The notes below the pieces were generated by a model. The model saw only the letters and a list, made by a program, of their open reading frames with translations, was not told the origin of the DNA and made no database searches. A DNA stretch of 64,000 bases, taken from the NCBI RefSeq assembly GCF_005517195.1, contig NZ_CP040244.1, positions 2,002,001-2,066,000 on the forward strand, in the 5' to 3' direction. Position 1 is the first letter of the stretch. Each line of letters begins with the position of its first letter. Position numbers and translations under genes: made by a program. Origin of the DNA: Streptomyces vilmorinianum. Its GTDB lineage: Bacteria; Actinomycetota; Actinomycetes; Streptomycetales; Streptomycetaceae. Positions 18,840-27,420 of the stretch are shown here, piece after piece.

Positions 18840-19013
18840 TCAGTTGTGACCGAAGCGCTTCTGCCTGCCCTTACGAGCCATGTCACCAGGAGTCACCTGC
18901 GAGGCGCGCTGCTCGGCCTGCGACTCCATCGACGACTGCTGCGCCTGCTGGGCGCCGCGCTCGGCCGGCGAGGACTGCTGCTGACTGCGGTTCTGCTTTC
19001 GATTCTTGGCCAT
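18840..19013 (-). CDS. Small glutamine-rich basic protein, 57 residues
   Basis: A short frame reading MAKNRKQNRSQQQ at the start and MARKGRQKRFGHN at the end, with a Gln/Ala/Ser-rich middle. Its ATG has a strong ribosome site (GAGGAGG, 8 bases upstream), and the stop lies 15 bases beyond the dnaE terminator. Basic ends with a polar, probably disordered middle suggest nucleic-acid or ribosome contact, but no function is known to me. Small proteins of this form are common in Streptomyces. The AT-richer 19014-19237 between this gene and the next contains their divergent promoters. Confidence 0.75.
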   Translation of the reverse strand: MAKNRKQNRSQQQSSPAERGAQQAQQSSMESQAEQRASQVTPGDMARKGRQKRFGHN

Positions 19014-19237
19014 GGTGATGCCTCCTCATGGGGATCTCGGGGCCAGGGCCGCTGTCAGACTCACATACGGTATGAACCGCCGCATTTTGGATCATCACGG
19101 ACGGTAAGCGCGGCAGTCACGTGACATTCGCCACGCCGATGATCCAGTTCCGGCCGTCAACCTCCCGGCCGTCGGGCAGACTCGAAGGAACCCGAAGCAA
19201 CTCCCGATCCCGAGGTTCCCGAAAGAGGGTGGAACGC

Positions 19238-20521
19238 GTGGACCGCTGCGTCGTTCTGGTGGACGCCGGCTATCTGCTGGGCGCCGCCGCGAGCCTCCTC
19301 GCCGGGGAACCGGCCCGCTCCCGGATCACTGTCGACCACGCCGCGCTCATCCAGGGGCTGCGCGAACGGGCCGAGGCCGACACCGAGCAGCCCCTGCTGC
19401 GCATCTACTGGTTCGACGGCGCACCCGACCGTGTGCCCCAGCCCGAACACCGCAGGCTGCGCGTGATGCCCCGGGTCACCGTCCGGCTCGGCGCCCTGAC
19501 CCGCAGCGACGGCCGCTGGGCCCAGAAGGGCGTCGACGCGGCCATGCACGCCGAGCTCACCGAACTGGCCAGAAACCGCGCCTGCTCCGACGTGGTCCTC
19601 GTGACCGGCGACGGCGATCTCCTCCCCGGCCTGATGTCCGCCAAGGAGCACGGCGTCGCCGTCCACCTCTGGGCCGTCCAGGCCGCCGACGGCGACTACA
19701 ACCAGTCCGAGGACCTCGTCGCCGAGGCCGACGAACGCCGGGTCCTCGACCGGGCCTGGATCACCCGGGCCGTCCGCGCCAAGGACCTCACCGGCATCTG
19801 CGCCCCGCCGCCCGCCCCGCGCCCCGAGATCGCCGCGATCCTCTCCGCCCCGCTGCCCGAGTCGGCGCTCGCCGCCTCCGCCGAACGGGCCGCCGAGGCG
19901 GCGGCCGCGGCAGCCGCCTCCGTACACACCAACGGAACGCCCGCCCCCGCCGCGTCCGCGTCGGCGCCCACCGCGCACGGGTCGGAGACCGGGGCCCCCG
20001 CCCCGCCCGCCGGCAAGGGCGTCCCCACGCCCAAGGACCTCGCGGGACTGCGCGGACCCGCCGCCCCGGCCGCCGCCGCACCCCAGCCCGCCGGCGCGAC
20101 CCTCCGCTGGTCCTCCGACAAGGGCTGGATCGAGCGGCCCGGCGGCGGCACGCTCGGCGAGCCCGCCGAGACCGCCTCCCTGCCCACCCTCGCCCAGCTC
20201 ACCAGCGCCGAGCAGCGCTGGGCCGACCGAGAGGAGGACATCACCACCGTCGGCGGCGACCCCTTCGAGGTCGGACAGGTGTTCGCCCGCCGGTGGATGG
20301 AACGGCTCCCCGAGCAGAGCCACGTCCAGAAGCTCTCCCTGATGTACCCGCGCATCCCGCACCGCATCGACGGCGAACTGCTCCGGTACGCGGCCAGGTT
20401 CGGCCTGCTCGCCCACAAGGACGACCAGATCGACGAGCACGACCGGTACGCCATCCGGGCCGGCTTCTGGCGCGAGATCGACGTCCGGGCCGCCGCGGAA
20501 CACGCCCCCGCGGGGGAGTAG
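19238..20521 (+). CDS. NYN-domain (PIN-like) protein
   Basis: 427 residues. The N-terminal NYN ribonuclease-like domain covers about 1-175: CVVLVDAGYLLG, then KGVDAAMHAEL and DVVLVTGDGDLLPGL, which supply the acidic residues of the PIN/NYN active site. A low-complexity Ala/Pro linker (about 200-290) leads to a C-terminal domain with QVFARRWMERLPEQS and ARFGLLAHKDD that may bind RNA. It probably cleaves or binds RNA; the target is unknown. GTG 19238 is preferred because AGAGGG lies 8 bases upstream; GTG 19229 is possible. Confidence 0.82.
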   Translation: MDRCVVLVDAGYLLGAAASLLAGEPARSRITVDHAALIQGLRERAEADTEQPLLRIYWFDGAPDRVPQPEHRRLRVMPRVTVRLGALTRSDGRWAQKGVDAAMHAELTELARNRACSDVVLVTGDGDLLPGLMSAKEHGVAVHLWAVQAADGDYNQSEDLVAEADERRVLDRAWITRAVRAKDLTGICAPPPAPRPEIAAILSAPLPESALAASAERAAEAAAAAAASVHTNGTPAPAASASAPTAHGSETGAPAPPAGKGVPTPKDLAGLRGPAAPAAAAPQPAGATLRWSSDKGWIERPGGGTLGEPAETASLPTLAQLTSAEQRWADREEDITTVGGDPFEVGQVFARRWMERLPEQSHVQKLSLMYPRIPHRIDGELLRYAARFGLLAHKDDQIDEHDRYAIRAGFWREIDVRAAAEHAPAGE

Positions 20522-20549
20522 ACCGACGGACCCCGTAGGCTCATCCCTC

Positions 20550-21530
20550 GTGAGTACGGTGTGCGTGGTGCGGGATCTGGTCAAGACGTACCCCGCCGCG
20601 CGCGCCCGGCGAGGAACGCCCGCGACCCCCGAGATCCGCGCCACCGACGGCATCAGCCTCGACGTGCACGGCGGCGAGATCTTCGGCCTGCTCGGCCCCA
20701 ACGGCGCCGGTAAGTCCACGCTCGTGCGCCAGCTGACCGGGCTGATGCGCCCCGACTCCGGCACGGTCGAGCTCCTCGGCCACGACCTCGTACGCCACCC
20801 GGAACGCGCCGCGCGGCTGCTCGCCTACCTCGGCCAGGAGTCCACCGCGCTCGACGAACTGACGGTCGCGCTCGCCGCCGAGACCACCGGGCGGCTGCGC
20901 GGGCTCACCGCACGGGACGCACGGGCCGAGAAGGACGCCGTACTGGACGAGCTGGGTCTGACGGAGCTCGCCGGGCGGCCGCTCAAGAAGCTGTCGGGCG
21001 GACAGCGGCGCCTCGCCTGCGTCGCCGCCGCCCTGGTCGGGGAGCGGCCGGTCCTGGTCCTCGACGAACCCACCACCGGCATGGACCCGGTCGCCCGGCG
21101 GGCCGTCTGGTCCGCCGTGGACCGGCGGCGCGCCGAGCACGGCACCACCGTGCTGCTCGTCACCCACAACGTGATCGAGGCCGAGACCGTACTGGACCGG
21201 GTCGCCGTTCTCGAACGCGGCCGGGTCATCGCCTGCGACACCCCGTCCGGGCTGAAGGAACGCGTCGCGGGCGAGGTCCGGGTCGATCTGGTCTGGCGCG
21301 AGCGCGCCCCGCTGGAGGTCCCCGAGGTCGCCGCGCTGCACGCGCTCGCGCAGGAGTCGGGGCGGCGCTGGACGCTCCGCCTGGCCCCCGACGAGGCCCG
21401 GGCGACGGTCGCGGCGGTCACGGGCGGGGCGGCGTTCGCGGCCCTGGACGACTTCACGCTGGCGACGCCGAGCCTGGAGGACGTGTATCTGGCGCTGGGC
21501 GGCGAGACCGAGGGACTGGTCAAGGCATGA
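20550..21530 (+). CDS. ABC transporter ATP-binding protein
   Basis: 326 residues. Walker A is GPNGAGKST (about 49-57), the signature LSGGQRR, Walker B VLVLDEPTTG, and the switch histidine is in VTHN. The C-terminal part resembles drug or polyketide exporters of the DrrA type. It pairs with the permease that starts 13 bases after its stop, forming an ABC-2 exporter. The cargo is not evident. It starts at GTG 20550, 28 bases after the NYN gene. Confidence 0.93.
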   Translation: MSTVCVVRDLVKTYPAARARRGTPATPEIRATDGISLDVHGGEIFGLLGPNGAGKSTLVRQLTGLMRPDSGTVELLGHDLVRHPERAARLLAYLGQESTALDELTVALAAETTGRLRGLTARDARAEKDAVLDELGLTELAGRPLKKLSGGQRRLACVAAALVGERPVLVLDEPTTGMDPVARRAVWSAVDRRRAEHGTTVLLVTHNVIEAETVLDRVAVLERGRVIACDTPSGLKERVAGEVRVDLVWRERAPLEVPEVAALHALAQESGRRWTLRLAPDEARATVAAVTGGAAFAALDDFTLATPSLEDVYLALGGETEGLVKA

Positions 21531-21543
21531 GGAGCTGTACGGA

Positions 21544-22362
21544 GTGAGTATCGTGCCCGCCGAGGTCGCGCCGGCCCTGGCCGCAAGGACACCGGCCCTG
21601 GACGCCGCCGCGCCGCTGGCGCCGCGCGCCCGGCTGCTGCCGGCCCTCGCCGCCGTGTACCGCGCGCAGCTCTCGCGCGCCCGGGTCTCCCGTATCCCGC
21701 TGCTCTTCGTGGCGACGTTCCAGTCCGTCGGGATCATGGTCCTGATGCGGGGCGTCGTCGACGGCGGCGCGGAGGCGCGGGCCGTGGTGGCCGGCTCCGC
21801 GGTCCTCGTCGTCGCCTTCGTCGCGCTCAACCTGCTCGCCCAGTACTTCGGACAGCTGCGGGCCACCGGCGGCCTCGACCACTACGCCACGCTGCCGGTG
21901 CCGCCCGCGGCGGTCGTGCTCGGCGCGGCCGGGGCGTACGCGTCCTTCACCGTGCCCGGGACGGTCGTGACGGCGGTCATCGGCTCCCTGCTCTTCGGGC
22001 TTCCGCTCGGCCACCTGTGGATCCTCGCAGCGGTCGTGCCGCTCGCGGGCGCCGCGCTGGCCGGGCTCGGAGCGGCGCTCGGGCTGCTCGCGCCGCGCCA
22101 GGAACTCGCGACGCTCCTTGGACAGCTGGGCATGTCGGCCGCGCTGCTGCTCGGTGTGCTGCCGGCGGACCGGCTGCCCGGACCGATCGGCTGGGCGCGC
22201 GACCTGCTGCCGTCGACGTACGGGGTGGAGGCCCTGGCCCGGACGTTCGACGCGCACCCGGACTGGGCGGCGGTCGGGCTCGACCTCGCGGTGTGCGGGG
22301 CGGTCGGGGTCGTGTCGCTGGCGGTGGCGACGTGGGCGTACCGGCGGGCCGCGGTCCGCTGA
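21544..22362 (+). CDS. ABC-2 type transporter permease
   Basis: 272 residues with six predicted membrane segments: near 55-75, 82-103, 120-150, 158-185, 195-212 and 240-262. Layout and neighbour fit an ABC-2 (DrrB-like) permease partnering the ATPase immediately upstream. The start GTG at 21544 follows GGAG. Substrate unknown. Confidence 0.88.
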   Translation: MSIVPAEVAPALAARTPALDAAAPLAPRARLLPALAAVYRAQLSRARVSRIPLLFVATFQSVGIMVLMRGVVDGGAEARAVVAGSAVLVVAFVALNLLAQYFGQLRATGGLDHYATLPVPPAAVVLGAAGAYASFTVPGTVVTAVIGSLLFGLPLGHLWILAAVVPLAGAALAGLGAALGLLAPRQELATLLGQLGMSAALLLGVLPADRLPGPIGWARDLLPSTYGVEALARTFDAHPDWAAVGLDLAVCGAVGVVSLAVATWAYRRAAVR

Positions 22363-22407
22363 CGGTCCGCTGAGGCGAGGCGTGCGCGTACCTGGCACGA
22401 TGGCGGT

Positions 22408-23034
22408 GTGACCGCACCCCTGACACCGCCTCACCAGCCGCCGCCGCACGACTCAGCCGCCTGGCCCGAGCCCTATCCTCCGCTGCCCGAGCACGACGGC
22501 GTCCCGAGTGTGGCGACGGAGCTCCGGCAGGCCGCCGTGGTGACCGCGGTCTCGATCGTCGCGGGCGTGGCGCTGGGGCTGTTGTGGCTGTGGCTCGCGC
22601 CGCGGGTCTCGCTGATCTCGGACGGCAAGGCGGTCTTCCTGCGGCACAGCGAGGGCGAGGCGGCGATCGGCGCGGACGGAACGTTCGTCCTGCTGGCGCT
22701 CGCGTTCGGGGCGGTGGCGGCGGCGCTCGTCTTCCTGTTCCACCGGCACGGCGGTGTGGCGCTGGTCCTCGCGCTGGCGGTCGGGGGCGCCCTGGGGTCG
22801 CTGCTCGGCTGGGGCGTGGGCATGTACCTGGGGCCGACGGACGACGTGGTCGCCCATGCCAAGGCGGTGGGGGCGGGCGTGGCGTTCGACGCGCCGCTGA
22901 AGCTGAAGATGTGGGCGGGGGCGATGCTGGCGTGGCCGCTGGCGGCGATGATCGTCCACCTCGCCCTGACGGCCCTCTTCGGGCCCCGCGACCCCGAGCC
23001 GGAGTGGCCCCCGGCTCCCACGGCCAAGGCCTGA
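22408..23034 (+). CDS. Membrane protein, DUF2567-like
   Basis: 208 residues. A Pro-rich N terminus of about 35 residues precedes four membrane segments near 45-67, 90-112, 117-140 and 165-187. The extracytoplasmic loop after the first segment carries VSLISDGKAVFLRHSEGE. This matches the pattern of the actinobacterial DUF2567 family, of unknown function. It starts at GTG 22408. Confidence 0.68.
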   Translation: MTAPLTPPHQPPPHDSAAWPEPYPPLPEHDGVPSVATELRQAAVVTAVSIVAGVALGLLWLWLAPRVSLISDGKAVFLRHSEGEAAIGADGTFVLLALAFGAVAAALVFLFHRHGGVALVLALAVGGALGSLLGWGVGMYLGPTDDVVAHAKAVGAGVAFDAPLKLKMWAGAMLAWPLAAMIVHLALTALFGPRDPEPEWPPAPTAKA

Positions 23035-23050
23035 GCCGCGCACGCCTGAC

Positions 23051-23110
23051 GGGGCCGGGGCGGGGGCCGGGGCGGGGGCCGGGGCGGGGGCCGGGGCGGG
23101 GGCCGGGGCC
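23051..23110. repeat. Five tandem copies of a 12-bp G-rich unit
   Basis: GGGGCCGGGGCG is repeated five times without interruption, with only the last base differing (C). It lies between convergent genes. The many G runs could form G-quadruplex DNA or RNA and may end transcription. Confidence 0.9.
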
Positions 23111-23130
23111 GCGCGGCGCCGTGAGTGCGG

Positions 23131-23628
23131 CTACGCGCGGCCGATGGGAGCCAGGATCGCGGAGGTCAGCGTGGTCAGGGCCGCGGGGGTGAGTTCGACC
23201 TCCAGGCCGCGGCGGCCCGCCGAGATGCAGATGGTCTCGTGGGTGGAGGCCGACGCGTCGAGGACCGTACGGAGACGCTTGCGCTGGCCCAGCGGCGAGA
23301 TGCCGCCGCGGACGTAGCCCGTGGTGCGCTCCGCCGCGGCCGGGTCCGCCATCGCCGCCCGCTTGCCGCCGACCGCGGAGGCCAGGGCCTTCAGGTCCAG
23401 CTGGCCGGCCACCGGCACGACCGCGACCGTCAGTTCGCCGTCGACGTCCGCGACGAGGGTCTTGAAGACCCGGTCGGGGGAGACGCCGAGCGCCTCCGCC
23501 GCCTCCTCGCCGTACGAGGGCGACGCCGGGTCGTGCTCGTACGCGTGGAGCGTGAACGGGGTTCCGGACGTCGTCAGCGCGACCGTCGCCGGGGTGCCGC
23601 CCGCCTGCTTCTTCTGCTTCTTCGCCAA
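23131..23628 (-). CDS. ybaK: YbaK/EbsC-type Cys-tRNA(Pro) deacylase
   Basis: 165 residues. It hydrolyses Cys-tRNA-Pro produced by mischarging. The family core is visible as VFKTLVADVDGELTVAVVPV, then GKRAAMADP, GYVRGGISPLGQRKR and ICISAGRRGLEVEL. The start is a TTG at 23628: GGAGGACG precedes it, and the first residues AKKQKKQ match the usual lysine-rich N terminus. An ATG at 23664 would run into the upstream gene and lacks a ribosome site. Confidence 0.9.
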   Translation of the reverse strand: MAKKQKKQAGGTPATVALTTSGTPFTLHAYEHDPASPSYGEEAAEALGVSPDRVFKTLVADVDGELTVAVVPVAGQLDLKALASAVGGKRAAMADPAAAERTTGYVRGGISPLGQRKRLRTVLDASASTHETICISAGRRGLEVELTPAALTTLTSAILAPIGRA

Positions 23629-23641
23629 GGGACGTCCTCCG

Positions 23642-24379
23642 TCAGTTCGGGCTCGTCGGCGCACGGGTCAGGTCGACCGCCGGCAGCGACGGAAGATGCC
23701 GCAGCACGGCCGTCTCCGCACGCAGCAGCGTCAGTTCCTCCCGCAGCCGCGTCGCCGTGTCCGGCGCCTGCAGCAGCCGCTGCTTCGCCGGGGTGTCAAG
23801 CACCGCCGCCGCCGCGACCAGGTACGACACCACCGACGGATCGTCCGGCAGCTCACTCGTCGTCAGCGACCGCTCCCGCGCTCCCGCCAGCCGCTTCTGG
23901 TAGTTCCGGAACGCCCGCAGCACGCCCTCGGCGAGCGTGCCCGCCTCGTCGCCCTGCTCCTCCGGGATCTCCTCGATCTCGGCCACAAGGAACGGCCCGC
24001 TCGCGTCCACCGACAGCAGCTTCACCCGGGTCGTGCCGGTGGCCATCACCTCGAAACTGCCGTCCGCGCGCTCCCGGATCGTCGCCGCGTCGGCGATGCA
24101 GCCGACCCGGTGGAACGCCTGGATCGGGTCGGGACCGAAGCCCGCGGCCGGCCCCTTCTCCGGCATCGCCGTCGGGTCCGGCATCCCCGGCGCGGTCGGC
24201 GCGACCTCACGGCCGTCGCGGATCGCGACGACGGCGAAGCGGCGCGGCTCCGACTCGTCGGTCTTGAGCAGTTCGCGCATCATGGCGCGATAACGCTCCT
24301 CGAAGACGTTCAGGGGCAGCACGAGGCCCGGGAACAGCACCGCGTTGAGCGGGAAGAGAGGCAGGCGAGCGGTGGTCAC
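23642..24379 (-). CDS. LON-substrate-binding-domain protein
   Basis: 245 residues beginning TARLPLFPLNAVLFPGLVLPLNVFE, the hallmark of the Lon N-terminal domain, without the Lon ATPase or protease. The middle part FHRVGCIADAATIRERADGSFEV continues the domain, and the C-terminal half is helical. Stand-alone LON-domain proteins are thought to recognise protein substrates. GTG 24379 lies 5 bases after the stop of the upstream gene, with no clear ribosome site, suggesting translational coupling. Confidence 0.88.
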   Translation of the reverse strand: MTTARLPLFPLNAVLFPGLVLPLNVFEERYRAMMRELLKTDESEPRRFAVVAIRDGREVAPTAPGMPDPTAMPEKGPAAGFGPDPIQAFHRVGCIADAATIRERADGSFEVMATGTTRVKLLSVDASGPFLVAEIEEIPEEQGDEAGTLAEGVLRAFRNYQKRLAGARERSLTTSELPDDPSVVSYLVAAAAVLDTPAKQRLLQAPDTATRLREELTLLRAETAVLRHLPSLPAVDLTRAPTSPN

Positions 24380-24384
24380 AGCGG

Positions 24385-25467
24385 TCAAGCGTAATGGCCG
24401 TCGGGCCCGCGCCGTCCGGCCCGTCCGTACCCGGCCCCGCGGCCCCCTCCGAGCACGGCTCCGCGCAGCGGGATCGTGCGGGCCACCTCGGCCCGTACGG
24501 CGTCCCGCGCGTCCAGGAAACGGCCGAGCGGATCGCCGGAGACGAGCGCCCACGGAAACGACGTGGCGTACGGGCCGATACGCCGGAACTCCTCCAGCGC
24601 GTCCTGCCAGCGCCCCCGCCTGACCAGCACGTACACCAGCAGATTGCGGACCTCGGCGGGCCATGGATCGCCCTGCGGGTACTGCGCCGACAGCGCGAGC
24701 GCGCGGTCGGCCGCCGCGTCGATCCGGTCCTCCTGCAAGGTCCCGGAGCCGGCGAGGAACTGCGCGAACGCGGCGCGGACCGGCAGCGCCTGGACCAGCG
24801 AGCCGGGCAGCGCGTCCTCGGCGGCCTGCTCGGCGAAGTCGAGACACTCGCGGTGTGAGCTACGGGGGGTGTGGGGGGTGTCCCCCCACAGAGCACGGCA
24901 CTGAGCCGACAGGTACTTGAGCGCGGCGACATGGCAGCCGTAGTGGTGCGGGGAGCGGCGCACCGCCTGCTCCCACAGCGACTCGAAGGCCGTGTGCCCG
25001 GCGTGCGTGCCGCGCGCGTGGTCCAGGGCGAGCCGCCAGGGCACCGGGTCGCGGGGCGTGGCCTCCGCGGCCGCGTCGATCAGCGGCCCGAGCTCGCGCA
25101 GCCGCTCGGCGCGGGCCGGCGACTGCCAGGCCCTGCGCACCGCGAGCTCCGCCTTGAGGAGCAGCGCGTCCGGGTCGCGGGGCGCGGCCGCCAGCCAGTG
25201 GGCCAGCCACTCGTCACGGCTGTACGCGAACGTGGCGAGGCGCGCCACGTACCGGTCCCGGTTCTCCCACTCCGCCGCGTCCCGGGTCGTCGCGAGCAGC
25301 TTGGCGGCGGGCTCGGGGTCGGAGAGGGCGGCCGCCACCAGCGCCGGGGCGAGTCGCTCGTCCGGCGCGTCGAGCAGCACGTCGTCGTCCGGCGGCAGCG
25401 CGGCGGCGAGCGGCGGAGCGTGCCGGACCGAGCGGGCGGTGCCGATCAGGGCGCGGAGTATTGACAT
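24385..25467 (-). CDS. Uncharacterised helical-repeat protein
   Basis: About 360 residues, almost entirely helical, with TPR-like pairs such as ALLLKAELAVRRAWQSPARAE and FAQFLAGSGTLQ and a conserved HHYGCHVAALKYLSAQCRALWG. I do not recognise a named family. It is upstream of, and probably co-translated with, the LON-domain gene. ATG 25467 or ATG 25479 may be the start; neither has a good ribosome site. The codons for WGDTPHTP lie in a near-perfect DNA hairpin at 24870-24890. Confidence 0.7.
   Translation of the reverse strand: MSILRALIGTARSVRHAPPLAAALPPDDDVLLDAPDERLAPALVAAALSDPEPAAKLLATTRDAAEWENRDRYVARLATFAYSRDEWLAHWLAAAPRDPDALLLKAELAVRRAWQSPARAERLRELGPLIDAAAEATPRDPVPWRLALDHARGTHAGHTAFESLWEQAVRRSPHHYGCHVAALKYLSAQCRALWGDTPHTPRSSHRECLDFAEQAAEDALPGSLVQALPVRAAFAQFLAGSGTLQEDRIDAAADRALALSAQYPQGDPWPAEVRNLLVYVLVRRGRWQDALEEFRRIGPYATSFPWALVSGDPLGRFLDARDAVRAEVARTIPLRGAVLGGGRGAGYGRAGRRGPDGHYA
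24870..24890. repeat. Perfect hairpin inside a coding region
   Basis: TGTGGGGGG and CCCCCCACA form a 9-bp perfect stem with a 3-base loop. It is preceded by another GGGGGGTG. It encodes the TPHTP segment of the surrounding protein. Confidence 0.6.
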
Positions 25468-25608
25468 CGTGCGAACCATTGAAAACCGCAGGTGAGGGCG
25501 GCGCCAGTGGGGGACTGTGAAGCTTTGGTAGCGGCGGGAAAGTTGTCCTGCACGTGGTCAAGAGAGGGTAAAGAAAGGGGTGGGGGTCGGCAGAATCCGC
25601 CCCTTGTG

Positions 25609-25635
25609 CCACACCCGCCACACCCGCCACACCCG
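25609..25635. repeat. Three tandem copies of CCACACCCG
   Basis: Three exact 9-base units lie just beyond the stop of the minus-strand gene at 25645. No terminator or gene is seen in the remaining 25480-25608. Confidence 0.7.
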
Positions 25636-25644
25636 CCCCGCCCG

Positions 25645-27246
25645 TCACCCGCGGCTCAGCAGCCTCGACGCTCCCGCCGCCACGGTCGTCGCCAGCACCC
25701 ATCCCAGCAGGATCAGCGCCGTCGCCGTCCACTGCCAGAAGCCCTCGAGGCGCCAGTAGCCGTCCTGGCCCAGGTTGATCACCGGCAACAGCAGATCCAG
25801 CGCGTACAGCGAGGCGCTCCACTTCGGGGACTCGTCCGCCTTGATCGGCACTGGGTCGTAGCGGGAGAAAGCCAGCGCCCCCGCGGCCCACAGCACGGCC
25901 ATCCACAGGGCCGCCCGCCCCGGGCGGTAGCCGTACGCCACCGTCCAGTCCTGGATGTAGCCCCACAGCTTCCCCGCCACCGGCAGCGTCTCCCGGCGCC
26001 GGCGCTGCTTGGCCAGCAGCACCACCCGGGCGTCCGCGTCCTCGCCACTGCCCCGCAGCACCGTCGCCAGCCGCTCGTACGGCTCCGGCGCGTACTCGGG
26101 GGTCGCCGCCGCCACCCATTCGAGCCGCCGCGCCAGCGGGAAGTGGCCGTACGGCACGAGGTTCTCGTAGACGAAGCCGTTCATCGACAGGCCGCCCGGA
26201 CCCGGCCAGCTGGTGGAGAGGTCGATCAGCGTCACGACCTTGGCCCCGTTGAGCACCACCCGGCCCTCCTCCGGCGGCTCCCCGTTGAACCGCAGCTCGG
26301 GCGTCACGATCCGGCGCAGTGACACCTCCTCGCGCCGCGCCCCGTCCAGCACGAACCGCGCGTAGTGCAGGTCCACCGCGTCGCCGAACCGTCCGTCGTC
26401 CAGCCGCACCCCGCCGTGGCACTCGACCGGCTTGCGCAGCGCGCCCCGCACCGGGGTGTACCCGATGCCGTACGGGGGAGTGGCCGTGGCGTTCCCCGAG
26501 CCCTCGTACACCCACGCCGCGTTCAGATAGAGCGAGCGCTCCACGGTCAGCTGCGGAGCGTTCAGCGCGCGCCGCTGCTGCGCCCCGCGCAGCACGCTGC
26601 CCCGCAGGCTCAGCGACACGCCCACCTTCGCGCCGCGCAGACTCGTCTCGCCGTACGTCTCGATCAGCTCGGCCTGGAGGTCCTGCGCCACCGCGAGACC
26701 GTCCGCGGTGATCGCCCGGCCCCGCCGGTCCGGCCACACCTTGATCTGGTTGATCAGCAGATCCGTCCCGATCTGCGCGTCCGTCAGCCGGATGCCCCGC
26801 TCCACCCGGCAGCGCGGCAGATGCAGATCGCCCTGGGTGTGCAGCCGCGCCGCCTCCAGGCGGGGTATCGCGCACTCCACCATCCGCACCGTCCGGAAAT
26901 GAGCCTCCGGCAGCACGATCTCGTCGTCGAAACGGCAGCGGTTCAGCTCCAGGTACGGGTCTATCGTCCCGCCGGCCAGATTGAGCACTCCGGTGATCCG
27001 CACCCCGCGCAGCTTGAGCGCCGACACCCGGCCGGACCGCGCGGGCGGTCCGTCGAGCAGCAGCAGCGCCACCACCTCGGCGCGCACGCTGCGCTCCTCG
27101 CCCCACGCATGCGTCCCGAAGGGGTCGTCCCGCGCCGCGTCCCCCTCGCTCAGATCACAGGTCCTGCCGATCCGGAAGGACCTCCACATGGCCCGCTCCG
27201 GGCCCGTGAGTCCCTCCGGCATGCCGTTCTCGCGCGGCTCGGTCAC
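25645..27246 (-). CDS. Membrane protein with pentapeptide-like repeats
   Basis: 533 residues. Residues from about 60 to 380 form a repeating pattern of Leu/Phe every fifth position (LKLRGVRITGVLNLAGG, ARLHTQGDLHLPRC, LRGAKVGVSLSLRGSVLRG), as in right-handed beta-helix pentapeptide-type proteins. The last 120 residues hold three or four membrane segments near the C terminus. Similar Streptomyces proteins are often labelled oxidoreductase, but I see no nucleotide-binding motif to support that. GTG 27246 is chosen because GAGGGGG precedes it; ATG 27267 is the alternative. It is divergent from hisD. Confidence 0.72.
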   Translation of the reverse strand: MTEPRENGMPEGLTGPERAMWRSFRIGRTCDLSEGDAARDDPFGTHAWGEERSVRAEVVALLLLDGPPARSGRVSALKLRGVRITGVLNLAGGTIDPYLELNRCRFDDEIVLPEAHFRTVRMVECAIPRLEAARLHTQGDLHLPRCRVERGIRLTDAQIGTDLLINQIKVWPDRRGRAITADGLAVAQDLQAELIETYGETSLRGAKVGVSLSLRGSVLRGAQQRRALNAPQLTVERSLYLNAAWVYEGSGNATATPPYGIGYTPVRGALRKPVECHGGVRLDDGRFGDAVDLHYARFVLDGARREEVSLRRIVTPELRFNGEPPEEGRVVLNGAKVVTLIDLSTSWPGPGGLSMNGFVYENLVPYGHFPLARRLEWVAAATPEYAPEPYERLATVLRGSGEDADARVVLLAKQRRRRETLPVAGKLWGYIQDWTVAYGYRPGRAALWMAVLWAAGALAFSRYDPVPIKADESPKWSASLYALDLLLPVINLGQDGYWRLEGFWQWTATALILLGWVLATTVAAGASRLLSRG

Positions 27247-27362
27247 TGCCGCCCCCTCGCTTCCCACGAACCCGCTTCCCTGGATTCGTACAGCCGTTCT
27301 TCCCGCTGAGTGACGGACTGAACGCTAACGGTCAGCTGTGGCGACAAGACGCCAGTGTGGCT

Positions 27363-27381
27363 CGTATCAGCCAGTGATACG
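27363..27381. promoter_or_regulatory. Palindrome upstream of hisD
   Basis: CGTATCAGCCAGTGATACG is a perfect 7-bp inverted repeat with a 5-base spacer, 39 bases before the hisD start. It is AT-richer than its surroundings and may be an operator of the histidine operon or overlap its promoter. Confidence 0.5.
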
Positions 27382-27420
27382 GACGTCCGGCGCTTGTGGG
27401 GCGTCTGCGAGAATTGACCC

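Noticed and set aside
20550..22362. Antibiotic-cluster resistance exporter
   Set aside because: The ABC pair resembles DrrAB, but no biosynthetic gene is nearby, so a dedicated antibiotic link is unsupported.
23051..23110. CRISPR-like array
   Set aside because: The repeats are contiguous 12-base units without spacers and no cas gene is nearby.
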